From: Candidatus Acidiferrales bacterium
GTDB taxonomy: Bacteria; Acidobacteriota; Terriglobia; Acidiferrales; UBA7541
Reading direction: 5' to 3'
DNA: 64,000 nt
NCBI GenBank assembly: GCA_025451835.1
Contig: JANWJR010000137.1
Coordinates: forward strand, 1-64,000
The notes below the pieces were generated by a model. It saw only the letters and a program-made list of their open reading frames with translations, was not told the DNA's origin and ran no database searches. Positions 1-8,198 of the stretch are shown here, piece after piece. Both the position numbers and the translations under genes were made by a program. Every line of letters starts with the position of its first letter. Positions within the stretch are counted from its first letter, which is position 1.

Positions 1-511
1 CGAATTTTGCAAATGTATCGAAGAAATGATCGTGACCGCTGACGCCTGCGTCGGGAACAAACGAGCGCATCGAAAATGAGTCGACGAGTTCATCGTAGAG
101 ATGCTGATCCTGGAAAGCCTTGGATGCAGGCGCCTGGCCATCTTTGCACGCTGGCTTCGATGCGTTTGCCGCATCCGGTGCGGGAGTGCGGGCGAACGCG
201 AGTGTGGCGAGGTCCACGCAGAGCCCGTCTTCCGCGCCGGCGCGAATCCACGATTCCGCGTACACCGCTCCGCTCAGGTGATTGTGCAGATCCCCGCCCT
301 TCGGCATGCGGACGAGGAAGGCGTGAAGATCGAGCGGGTTGGCACGGGCGGATTCGAACGCGCGCTCGGCGCGTCGCTCGTGCGTGCCTCGGTCTTTATC
401 TTGCGATTTTGCTCCGTTTGTCTGTGCGTTACCGAATGGTGCCGCTAAAAATACGAATCCCAGTACCGCGCCGAGCATGATCCAAAGTCTCAGAGGCCGA
501 ACTCTTCGCAT
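1..511 (-). CDS. Adenosine deaminase/ADGF-like secreted metallohydrolase, N-terminal part
   Basis: The gene begins at an ATG at 511 and runs leftward off the window, so only about 170 residues are visible. A good ribosome site (GGAGAAAG) lies just upstream. Residues 1-30 form a signal peptide with a hydrophobic core (LWIMLGAVLGFVFLAAP) ending near NAQ. At about residue 70 is MPKGGDLHNHLSGA, which matches the HxH metal-binding start of the adenosine deaminase superfamily in its secreted (ADGF/CECR1-like) form. That family deaminates adenosine or related nucleosides using a bound zinc. The remaining metal and catalytic residues lie outside the window, so substrate and activity cannot be judged. 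Confidence 0.75.
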   Translation of the reverse strand, partial: MRRVRPLRLWIMLGAVLGFVFLAAPFGNAQTNGAKSQDKDRGTHERRAERAFESARANPLDLHAFLVRMPKGGDLHNHLSGAVYAESWIRAGAEDGLCVDLATLAFARTPAPDAANASKPACKDGQAPASKAFQDQHLYDELVDSFSMRSFVPDAGVSGHDHFFDTFAKF

Positions 512-599
512 ACTTTCTCCTGTTGCCAATCGACGTCGCGGAACTCTACCACAATCGCTTTGCCATGAATTCGAGGAATGAACCACGACGGCATAGGCT

Positions 600-2345
600 T
601 CATACCAGCCCGGCATGCCTTGACCATATTCGCCTTAGGGACGCGAAAACGAGGAAACCGATCAGAAAAGAAATCGAGATGGCCGCTCCCGCGGTGCGGT
701 CCCATGTGCGGCGAAAGCCGATTGCAATTTGGTGATGCCCCGCGGGTAGGGTCAGCAAGAGTTGACCGGTATCGTCATCGCAATCGCCTGGAACGGTGGC
801 GCCATCCACCGAAATCGTCCACACCGGATAGCAGAACAATCGAATGGCGAGCGTCGCCTCCTCATGCGAATCCACGTGAAAATTCTTACGCTCGGCGGTC
901 CATTTGTCGATGCGGACGAGATCGGAGGGATTCCGCGTGTCGTCTTGTGAAAGGGTCACGGGCGGAACCGGGAGTGCGGTTTGTGGCAAGTTGTATCGGT
1001 CTGACCTGAGGGGCTGATATTCGTCGGCGCCCTCGTATCCTCTTCCGGACTCGACAGCGGCGACCAAAGACGGAATGTCTTGAGAGTCCCAAGGCGCGTC
1101 ACGCGCGATGCTGACACCGATGAGGGTGATTAAGGCAACCACGGCCAGCCACGAGATACGCTGCTTTCGCACCGGAAATGGGACAGCTGCCGCCACAAAA
1201 AACGCGAACACCAGCCCGAGAGGACCCAGCCAACGCCACGGAAACTGCACGAATCGCATCTCCGGAAGATGAAGCCACAAGATTGCACTCGGAGAAAACA
1301 TCAACAGCGTGGACGCGGCAGCGAGCGCGAGGAACATCCACCAGGCGGCGCCGAATTCGCGCCGCCGCCGCGCGACAAAAACTGCGGCGATCCATACGAT
1401 CAGCATCATGCACGCCGCCACACATGAGACTTTCCAGTTGAACAAAAGGAAGTCAGGAGCGTTCGTGTGCGTGAAGATGAAATTGTGTTCGAGACTGTAC
1501 TCGGCGGAAAACGCATCGCCGATTTGGACCCACCGCTGCTCCCATGCGGCGGGCAACATGTAAAAGGCCGCGAGGCCGAAGCCCGTCACCATGCAGACGC
1601 TTCCGAGGGCAAGCGGCCGCAAACTCCGCCGCAAGATACAGCCGGCGACGAGCAGCAGCGCGAGGGAATACGTGGCAATCACAGCCGCGGGCGCGTTCGC
1701 GAGCCAGATCGCCGCGAACACCAGCGCGAGCTTGAGCGCTTCGCGCGAAGCGCCACGAGCCACCTGGATTGCCGCCAATACGAGAAGTGGGAATAGCGCG
1801 CTCGCCAGCAGTTCGGCGAAAGCGCTGCGGTAGTAAACGACTACGAGATGATAGGGGTTGATTGCGAAGAAGACAGCGGCAGCGGCCGCCTCCGTGCCGG
1901 AGAGCCATTCTTTCGCCAGCAACCACGCAGACATTCCGGCAAGCATGAGAGTCAGCCACACGTAAGCGGCGGGGACGGCGGTCCACGGAAGGATTGCTCC
2001 CAGGGAGGCGCCGATGATCCATGACGCCGGCGGATAAAAGATAAAGCGCGGCTCACCGAAACCCCAATTGGCCCACTCAGCCCAGCGAGGGAAGGAGATG
2101 CCTTCATGCCATTGGCGGAAAACGTCCATCCACGATGCCAGATGAAACAGAAAATCATGGCCGGAAGCGCTGCCGAGAAAAAGCATGGGTGCGATAACAG
2201 CAGTAGCCGCTACGAGCACGAGAACGAAAGCCGTTCGGCAGCCGGGCTGATAGTCGGTTGCAGAATATTCTGGTGTTTCTTGTGGCGTCTGCGCTGCGTG
2301 AATCGCGAATCTCCCGGAACGAATCCGACGAGGATACATAAACAC
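600..2345 (-). CDS. Polytopic membrane protein with PTPS-related (PF10131-type) domain
   Basis: A 581-residue integral membrane protein with roughly ten hydrophobic segments and a soluble C-terminal stretch (about 420-550) before a last hydrophobic helix. The region after the first membrane helix ([20 protein letters not shown], then [15 protein letters not shown]) resembles the '6-pyruvoyl-tetrahydropterin synthase related' membrane family, proteins whose topology recalls GT-C-fold glycosyltransferases. No PTPS enzyme activity is implied by that name. It is divergent from the glucosidase at 2530, with an inverted repeat between them, so shared control is possible. The specific role is unknown; an envelope glycan function would be inference. 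Confidence 0.75.
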   Translation of the reverse strand: MFMYPRRIRSGRFAIHAAQTPQETPEYSATDYQPGCRTAFVLVLVAATAVIAPMLFLGSASGHDFLFHLASWMDVFRQWHEGISFPRWAEWANWGFGEPRFIFYPPASWIIGASLGAILPWTAVPAAYVWLTLMLAGMSAWLLAKEWLSGTEAAAAAVFFAINPYHLVVVYYRSAFAELLASALFPLLVLAAIQVARGASREALKLALVFAAIWLANAPAAVIATYSLALLLVAGCILRRSLRPLALGSVCMVTGFGLAAFYMLPAAWEQRWVQIGDAFSAEYSLEHNFIFTHTNAPDFLLFNWKVSCVAACMMLIVWIAAVFVARRRREFGAAWWMFLALAAASTLLMFSPSAILWLHLPEMRFVQFPWRWLGPLGLVFAFFVAAAVPFPVRKQRISWLAVVALITLIGVSIARDAPWDSQDIPSLVAAVESGRGYEGADEYQPLRSDRYNLPQTALPVPPVTLSQDDTRNPSDLVRIDKWTAERKNFHVDSHEEATLAIRLFCYPVWTISVDGATVPGDCDDDTGQLLLTLPAGHHQIAIGFRRTWDRTAGAAISISFLIGFLVFASLRRIWSRHAGLV

Positions 2346-2365
2346 GCCATTGCTTCGCTATAGCG

Positions 2366-2394
2366 TCCTTTGCCCTAGTGCCACAGGCAAAGGA
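2366..2394. repeat. 9-bp perfect inverted repeat between divergent genes
   Basis: TCCTTTGCC (2366-2374) and GGCAAAGGA (2386-2394) are perfect inverted copies separated by 11 bases. The site lies in the intergenic region between the divergent membrane-protein and glucosidase genes. It could be an operator for one or both promoters, or a hairpin in the 5' leader of the glucosidase transcript. There is no following T-run, so a terminator is unlikely. Confidence 0.45.
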
Positions 2395-2529
2395 AGTGAA
2401 CCGACGCGGCTTGCCAATCAACCCGCGCAGCGGCTACAGTGCTTTGCGGTTTGCGAAAACGATTCGCGCGCAATCGCAATAGCGTCACATGCGAGCGAGT
2501 ACGCGGAATATGAGGCTAAGGGGCCAGGA

Positions 2530-5187
2530 ATGACCGACGAAGAGGAGCGACTGCAGGCAAGCGCAGGACGGAGCGTTCACTGGAAACGATGGGGACCATA
2601 TCTCTCCGAACGCCAGTGGGGAACGGTTCGCGAAGATTACAGCCCTGACGGAGATGCGTGGCGCTATTTTCCGCACGACCACGCGCGATCGCGCGCGTAC
2701 CGCTGGGGCGAAGACGGGATCGGCGGTTTTTGCGACCGCCATCAACATATCTGTTTCGCGCTAGTGTTGTGGAACGAAAAGGACTCGATCCTCAAGGAGC
2801 GATTGTTTGGTCTGACGAACCAGGAAGGAAACCACGGCGAGGACGTGAAAGAGTATTACTACTATCTCGACGCGACACCGACGAGCTCGTACCTGAAATA
2901 CCTCTACAAGTATCCGCAGACGCGCTATCCCTACGAGCAACTCGTCGAGGAAAACAAGAAGCGCACGCGGTCCGACACCGAGTACGAGCTGGTAGACACA
3001 GGCATTTTCAAAGAGAGCCGCTATTTCGACGTTTTCGTCGAATATGCGAAGGCGTCCGCGGAAGACATCCTCGTACAAATCACGGCCTGGAACCGCGGGC
3101 CGGAAGAAGCGCGCCTTCATTTGCTGCCAACGCTGTGGTTTCGGAACCGCTGGTCCTGGGGAGACGCGATAGAAGTGCCTCACGTGGTGCGCAGCGAAGG
3201 ACCCGCGGGAACGTCGCTCTTCGAGCTGACCGAATTTCATTACGGCGAGCGCTGGCTGCTTGCGGCAGGCGCGCCCGAGATGCTATTCACCGAGAACGAC
3301 ACTAACATGGAGCGGCTATTCAAGGAAAAAAGCCGTACGCCGTACGTGAAGGATGCATTTCACCGCTACATTGTCGGGGGAGAAAGCGGCGCCGTGAATC
3401 CAGCAATGAAGGGCACAAAAGCCGCGGCGCATTACGAGGCTGAGATCCAACCGGGAAAGAGCTGGACCATTCGCCTGAGACTGATGGAACGCGACCCATC
3501 GGAAAGTAAGGCGTCAGCGAGTGAATTCTTCGGGAGAGCGTTCGATTCGATTTTCGCCAGGCGCCAGGCCGAAGCAGACGATTTCTACGCGAAGCGGATC
3601 GCTCCGGAGTTGAGCGACGACGCGAAGATGGTGCAGCGCCAGGCGTTCGCTGGGCTTCTGTGGGGCAAGCAGAGTTATCACTACGACGTGCGGCGTTGGC
3701 TTGACGGCGATCCCACGCAGCCGCCGCCCGCTCCCCAGCGGCGCGTAGGCCGTAACCACCATTGGATCCATCTCTACAATGCGGACGTGATTTCCATGCC
3801 GGACAAGTGGGAGTACCCCTGGTATGCGGCGTGGGACCTGGCATTTCATTGCGTTGCCATGGCGCTGATCGATCCGGACTTCGCGCAGGAGCAGTTGGTG
3901 CTGTTTCTGCGCGAGTGGTACATGAATCCCAACGGCCAATTGCCCGCCTACGAATGGAACCTCTCGGACGTGAACCCACCCGTCCATGCGTGGGCTGCAT
4001 GGCGCGTTTACAAGATCGCCGGGCGTATCAGCGGCAAACCCGACCGCAATTTTCTGGAGAAGGTGTTTCACAAACTCCTTATGAATTTTACATGGTGGGT
4101 GAACCGCAAAGACCCGGAGGGAATGAACGTCTTCGAGGGAGGGTTTCTCGGACTCGATAACATCGGCGTGTTCGATAGGTCAAAGTCGCTGGGCCCGGAA
4201 AGCTTTATCGAGCAATCGGACGGTACGAGCTGGATGGCCATGTTTTGCCTGGACATGCTGGCCATGGCCATGGAGCTCGCGCACGAAGACCCGGCATATG
4301 AGGACGTGGCCAGCAAATTCTTCGAGCATTTCGTTTACATCGCGCAGGCAATGAATGATATCGGCGGAGAGGGAATCGGGCTCTGGGATGAGGAGGACGG
4401 TTTCTACTACGACGTGCTGCATTTGAACAAGACTTCCCACATTCCCATGAAAGTTCGCTCGCTGGTTGGTCTGATTCCGTTGTTTGCCGTCGAGACGTTC
4501 GAACCGCAAGACCTCGAGCGCTTGCCCAGTTTTCGCAAGCGCATGGAATGGTTTCTCGTGCACCATCCCGACGTGGCCCAACACGTGGACATGAGCCGCC
4601 GAACGGAAGAAGGCGTGCGGCTGCTGCTGACGATCGCAAACCGCCAAAAGCTGGAGCGGATATATCGCTACCTTCTCGATGAAAACGAATTTTTGTCTCC
4701 TTACGGAATACGCGCACTTTCGAAATACCACAAAGATCATCCGTTCGACGTGCATGTCAACGGCTCGACCTACTCGGTGGATTACGAGCCTGGCGAATCG
4801 AACACGGACATGTTCGGAGGAAATTCCAACTGGCGCGGGCCGGTGTGGTTTCCGATGAATTTTCTGCTGATCGAATCGCTGCAGCGCATCCACTATTACT
4901 ACGGCGATGAATTCAAGGTGGAGTGCCCGGCGCACTCGGGCCAGAAGAAAACGCTGTGGGAAGTGTCGTCTGAGATTTCGCGAAGATTGACGCACATTTT
5001 CCTCCGGCTGGACGATCGCCGGGCGGTGTACAGCGATAACGCGCTATTTCAAAACGATCCTCACTGGCGCGACTTGATTCTGTTCTACGAATACTTTCAC
5101 GGAGAGACCGGCGCAGGCCTTGGGGCAAGCCACCAAACCGGCTGGACGGCGCTCGTCGCCAAGCTTATCGAGCAGAGCGGTGAATAG
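2530..5187 (+). CDS. GH63/MGH1-type glucosidase
   Basis: An 885-residue soluble protein with no signal peptide. It resembles the large bacterial 'glucosidase' group related to glycoside hydrolase family 63 (mannosyl-oligosaccharide glucosidase and mannosylglycerate hydrolase-like). N-terminal signature stretches are [18 protein letters not shown] and [20 protein letters not shown]. The C-terminal (alpha/alpha)6-barrel region carries [12 protein letters not shown], whose Asp near residue 436 is a candidate catalytic acid, and [13 protein letters not shown] near residue 765. The frame stays open upstream to 2350, but the ATG at 2530 has a purine-rich SD (AAGGGG) at good spacing and leads straight into conserved sequence. 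Probable role is hydrolysis of an alpha-glucoside or compatible-solute glucoside in the cytoplasm; the exact substrate is unknown. Confidence 0.85.
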   Translation: MTDEEERLQASAGRSVHWKRWGPYLSERQWGTVREDYSPDGDAWRYFPHDHARSRAYRWGEDGIGGFCDRHQHICFALVLWNEKDSILKERLFGLTNQEGNHGEDVKEYYYYLDATPTSSYLKYLYKYPQTRYPYEQLVEENKKRTRSDTEYELVDTGIFKESRYFDVFVEYAKASAEDILVQITAWNRGPEEARLHLLPTLWFRNRWSWGDAIEVPHVVRSEGPAGTSLFELTEFHYGERWLLAAGAPEMLFTENDTNMERLFKEKSRTPYVKDAFHRYIVGGESGAVNPAMKGTKAAAHYEAEIQPGKSWTIRLRLMERDPSESKASASEFFGRAFDSIFARRQAEADDFYAKRIAPELSDDAKMVQRQAFAGLLWGKQSYHYDVRRWLDGDPTQPPPAPQRRVGRNHHWIHLYNADVISMPDKWEYPWYAAWDLAFHCVAMALIDPDFAQEQLVLFLREWYMNPNGQLPAYEWNLSDVNPPVHAWAAWRVYKIAGRISGKPDRNFLEKVFHKLLMNFTWWVNRKDPEGMNVFEGGFLGLDNIGVFDRSKSLGPESFIEQSDGTSWMAMFCLDMLAMAMELAHEDPAYEDVASKFFEHFVYIAQAMNDIGGEGIGLWDEEDGFYYDVLHLNKTSHIPMKVRSLVGLIPLFAVETFEPQDLERLPSFRKRMEWFLVHHPDVAQHVDMSRRTEEGVRLLLTIANRQKLERIYRYLLDENEFLSPYGIRALSKYHKDHPFDVHVNGSTYSVDYEPGESNTDMFGGNSNWRGPVWFPMNFLLIESLQRIHYYYGDEFKVECPAHSGQKKTLWEVSSEISRRLTHIFLRLDDRRAVYSDNALFQNDPHWRDLILFYEYFHGETGAGLGASHQTGWTALVAKLIEQSGE

Positions 5188-5244
5188 CACTTTCCCGCAC
5201 CCGTGAATTTGTCTTGTTAATGTGGGCTCGCGGCACGGCCAAAC

Positions 5245-5832
5245 TTAGCGTTTTATTTCGACCAGTTCGATGAGGACTTTTTGGCCGCCAGGCGCAGGCA
5301 CCAGGAAGAAATTCACGCGCGTTCCGTCCGCACCGTTTCGCGTGGCTGGGTAAATAGATTCGATTGCGAACCGCGTCCGGAGAATTTCGGCGGCGCGGTC
5401 AACGTTTTGGACCAGGAACTCGACCTGCTGGATGCCTTCGCCAAATTTCTCCAAGTATCGTGCGATGGCCGCGCCAGCGGCGGTGTCGCGCGCGGTCAGA
5501 ATGTCTAGCTGGATTCCGCCAGCGAAGTGCAGCTCAAATTCCAGCGCGTCCTGATCTGGCGGAACGTCAGCGAGTCTCGGCGTTCCGTTGGCAGTTCGGA
5601 TTTGGTTGAAGGATTCCGGCCGGACGGCAATGCCGACCGTGGCCAGGGGCGCGCCTGTGTCGTTGCGAACGAACAGATTTGCGATATCCGAATCCGCCAG
5701 CCATGGGGCAATCCCTGCCATGGCGGCTGCACGTCCCAGATGGAAAATTTCCGTGGCCGCGCGGGCGCGGGCAGCGGGATCGCCGCTAGCCAGCGAGCGT
5801 ATGAGCGCGTCACTCTTGAAATCAGGCGGCAT
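5245..5832 (-). CDS. VOC (glyoxalase-fold) family protein
   Basis: A 195-residue protein. The second half has the pattern of a vicinal-oxygen-chelate module resembling methylmalonyl-CoA epimerase or glyoxalase half-domains: IQQVEFLVQNVDRAAEIL, then FFLVPAPGGQKVLIELVE at the end. The first 50 residues (IRSLASGDPAARARAATEIF) look like a HEAT-type helix pair. The stop of the upstream gene at 5857 is only 24 bases before this start, so the two are probably co-transcribed. It converges with the glucosidase. No substrate can be assigned. Confidence 0.65.
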   Translation of the reverse strand: MPPDFKSDALIRSLASGDPAARARAATEIFHLGRAAAMAGIAPWLADSDIANLFVRNDTGAPLATVGIAVRPESFNQIRTANGTPRLADVPPDQDALEFELHFAGGIQLDILTARDTAAGAAIARYLEKFGEGIQQVEFLVQNVDRAAEILRTRFAIESIYPATRNGADGTRVNFFLVPAPGGQKVLIELVEIKR

Positions 5833-5856
5833 GCGAGCCTCAACTGAGGAAAAGCA

Positions 5857-6705
5857 TTACTGCGCGGGTGCCGGCGGAGGCACAGCATTTGCGTTCGTCA
5901 GCGTGACGTAGGTGGTCTCCCCGGCACGCACGGCAATGGGTTCGTTCCATCTTGGACGCGCGTCGCCTACATCCGCGGATACGTCGAGCGTGCTAAGCCA
6001 ATAATTTCCTGGCGCGATGCCACGAAGCAAGGCTTGTCCCTGAAGGTTGGTTTGCGTGCTTCCCGCAAGGTATTTGGAGCGAGCCATCTCGAGAATTCGC
6101 CGCTCGATTTCCGGCTGGCGCTTCGCTTCGAGCGTTCCCCACTTCGCGCTTGGATCGATGTCCATGAGATCCAAGTCCATCCCGGTCTTGGTTTCAGGAT
6201 GGTCGCCGATGAAGCGAAGGATGGCCTCCTGGTATTGCTGATCGAGCTTCGCGTACTTCTCGGGATTTTTCGTTTTATCGGACGCCTTGTACTTCGGTTT
6301 CGGAAAATTGATGCTCTGATCGCCGGCGTTTCGCTCCATGTACGCCTTGTAGAACTCGGGGACATCCTGTATCTCGGCCGGTGTCAGCGAATGAATGAAG
6401 TCCTCGCCGGACAGCCGCACTGTGTGACGTTTTTTCATCCAAGCCTTTAGTTCCTTGGAGACATCCAGTTTGTCGACGAACGCATCCAGGTCCGGCTTGG
6501 GATAACTGGCGTCCGCCTCCCGGGAGATTTCATCGAAACTCTTGGTGAGCAAATAGAAAGGAAATCCACGAACCGGCTCTTCCAATCCGGCAGAAGGGGT
6601 AACTCGGACCGTGAAATCGACCGATCCGGATTGAGGGACGGCGCGCGGAGAAGCTAAGATAGCCGTTGATAAAAGTAATGCTGCTGGAATTACGAATCGT
6701 TTCAT
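5857..6705 (-). CDS. Secreted hypothetical protein with C-terminal beta-sandwich-like region
   Basis: A 282-residue protein with a clear signal peptide (MKRFVIPAALLLSTAILASP). The middle is charged and helical (lysine-rich, about 120-200). The C-terminal 70 residues (TNLQGQALLRGIAPGNYWLS, then AGETTYVTLTNANA) resemble the end of a carboxypeptidase-regulatory-like or surface-protein beta-sandwich. I recognise no catalytic motif. It lies directly upstream of the VOC gene and is probably in the same transcript. Confidence 0.6.
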   Translation of the reverse strand: MKRFVIPAALLLSTAILASPRAVPQSGSVDFTVRVTPSAGLEEPVRGFPFYLLTKSFDEISREADASYPKPDLDAFVDKLDVSKELKAWMKKRHTVRLSGEDFIHSLTPAEIQDVPEFYKAYMERNAGDQSINFPKPKYKASDKTKNPEKYAKLDQQYQEAILRFIGDHPETKTGMDLDLMDIDPSAKWGTLEAKRQPEIERRILEMARSKYLAGSTQTNLQGQALLRGIAPGNYWLSTLDVSADVGDARPRWNEPIAVRAGETTYVTLTNANAVPPPAPAQ

Positions 6706-6819
6706 GCTGGGTATCCTAGCAGACCGGAGTGCGTGCTGATACGGGGCGGTCCTGATGGTAAACAGCGGGAACCTCTTCGAGAAATAAGCGCACGTGGATC
6801 CAGCGGAGTCGCGCGCGAT

Positions 6820-8010
6820 CTAGTAAAGGCGGAAGGTGACTTCAACAGGCACAACGACCGACGCTGGCCTGCCGTCGGGGCCGATTGCCGGTTTAAACCG
6901 CCAAGTGCGGACGGCCTCGATTGCCTTCTCGTCGAGGCCCAGACCGAGTCCCTTGGAGACGTGTATGTTTGTGGCGCGACCATCAGGCGTGATGACGGCC
7001 ATCAGGAGGACAGTTCCCTGATATTTGGCCTTCATGGCCTCATCGGAGTAATCGGGACGCGGGCAATACAAACAAGCTGGATAGCCGTAACCGCCGGTTC
7101 CCGCGCTGGGAGTGCCGCCGCCGGTACCGTATTGACTGCCGGGACCAAGTCCGCCGCCTTCGCCGCTTCCAACGCCGCCGCCGTTTCCTGAACCAATGCC
7201 GCCTCCGCCGCCGGTGCCGCTCGAATCGTTAATCACCTTAGCAAGTGGATCTCCCCAGTTCTGGGCGTTCGACTCAGGAACCTTCAGTTGCGGCGGTCCC
7301 AAAACCGTGGGCGTCACGGCCAATCTCGGATTCACCATGGGTTTGACCATGGGCGGCGTTATTTGCGTCCAATCGAACTTCGGAGCCTTGCCACGGCTTG
7401 CCGCCAGAACCGCATGTTCGCCGCCACCTCCGCCGCCTCCGGCTCGTTTCGCAGCGGGTGCCAGTTTCGGCAAATAGGGCGACGTGAGATCGAGCGGTGT
7501 TACGTTCACGTTGCTGGCTTTAGTGGTTGGCGGCGACAGAATTTCCGGTAAGAGTGGGACAATCAGGAGAACGATGACCAGGACGTGGAAGGCAATCGAG
7601 AGTGCCTGCACGCGGGTGAACTGCGTGTTCTTCGACCAGATTTCCGGCACGTCCACCGGTTTGCTGGTAACTTCCAGTGGCGGAAGCTTCGGAGGAAAGA
7701 TGGCGTCGTGAATATTCCGCCAAAAGCCGCTAACACCTCCGCCCCAGTCCACAAGTAGATCGGACTGTATTTTACCGCGCGGAGTAGGGCGGAATAGTTC
7801 CCTTAGGTTTTCCCGCATCGTTCCGCCGAATTCCGGTGTGGCAAAGGCCGTCGGGCCGCTGCGGAATTTAACGGAACGTTCGTTGAGAAAATCGTGAAGA
7901 TTCGACAGGAAGGTTTTCAGCCGAGGCTCGCGCAAAGGTGAAGCGTAGCGCCCGATGGGGCGCTGAGGCTGAGTTGCGGTCGTATTTGTGTTTTCGATTC
8001 CCGCGCTCAT
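6820..8010 (-). CDS. TonB-family energy transducer
   Basis: A 396-residue TonB-like protein. An N-terminal cytoplasmic region of about 135 residues precedes one membrane helix (LSIAFHVLVIVLLIVPLLPE). A periplasmic linker follows with a run of Gly and a second Gly/Ser-rich stretch (about 280-325). The C-terminal TonB domain (YQGTVLLMAVITPDGRATN, then AIEAVRTWRFKPA) ends the protein. The family transmits the proton motive force from ExbB/ExbD to outer-membrane transporters. The cytoplasmic extension is longer than in classical TonB. Two Cys occur at the start of the TonB domain (ACLYCPRP). No exbB or exbD is nearby. No clear SD supports the start. Confidence 0.85.
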   Translation of the reverse strand: MSAGIENTNTTATQPQRPIGRYASPLREPRLKTFLSNLHDFLNERSVKFRSGPTAFATPEFGGTMRENLRELFRPTPRGKIQSDLLVDWGGGVSGFWRNIHDAIFPPKLPPLEVTSKPVDVPEIWSKNTQFTRVQALSIAFHVLVIVLLIVPLLPEILSPPTTKASNVNVTPLDLTSPYLPKLAPAAKRAGGGGGGGEHAVLAASRGKAPKFDWTQITPPMVKPMVNPRLAVTPTVLGPPQLKVPESNAQNWGDPLAKVINDSSGTGGGGGIGSGNGGGVGSGEGGGLGPGSQYGTGGGTPSAGTGGYGYPACLYCPRPDYSDEAMKAKYQGTVLLMAVITPDGRATNIHVSKGLGLGLDEKAIEAVRTWRFKPAIGPDGRPASVVVPVEVTFRLY

Positions 8011-8198
8011 ATTTGCCGTCGAAACCCGCCGGACCGCGCGTGCGCAGCTCTACGGATTATTAGACGCTCATCCGCGAAAAAGGATGTCTGGACCGGGCAC
8101 GGCTGACACGCTACAGGATTCATTGTAACATACAGCGTTCAACTGAAAATTCGAGTTGCACAAGTTGTTTCGACTGGAAAGGGCACTCATTCCCGCTA

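Noticed and set aside
629-637. Another TTCGCCTTA on the plus strand
   Set aside because: It lies in the coding end of the membrane-protein gene with no promoter or DNA-repair gene downstream; about half a copy is expected by chance, so it is not counted as an SOS box.
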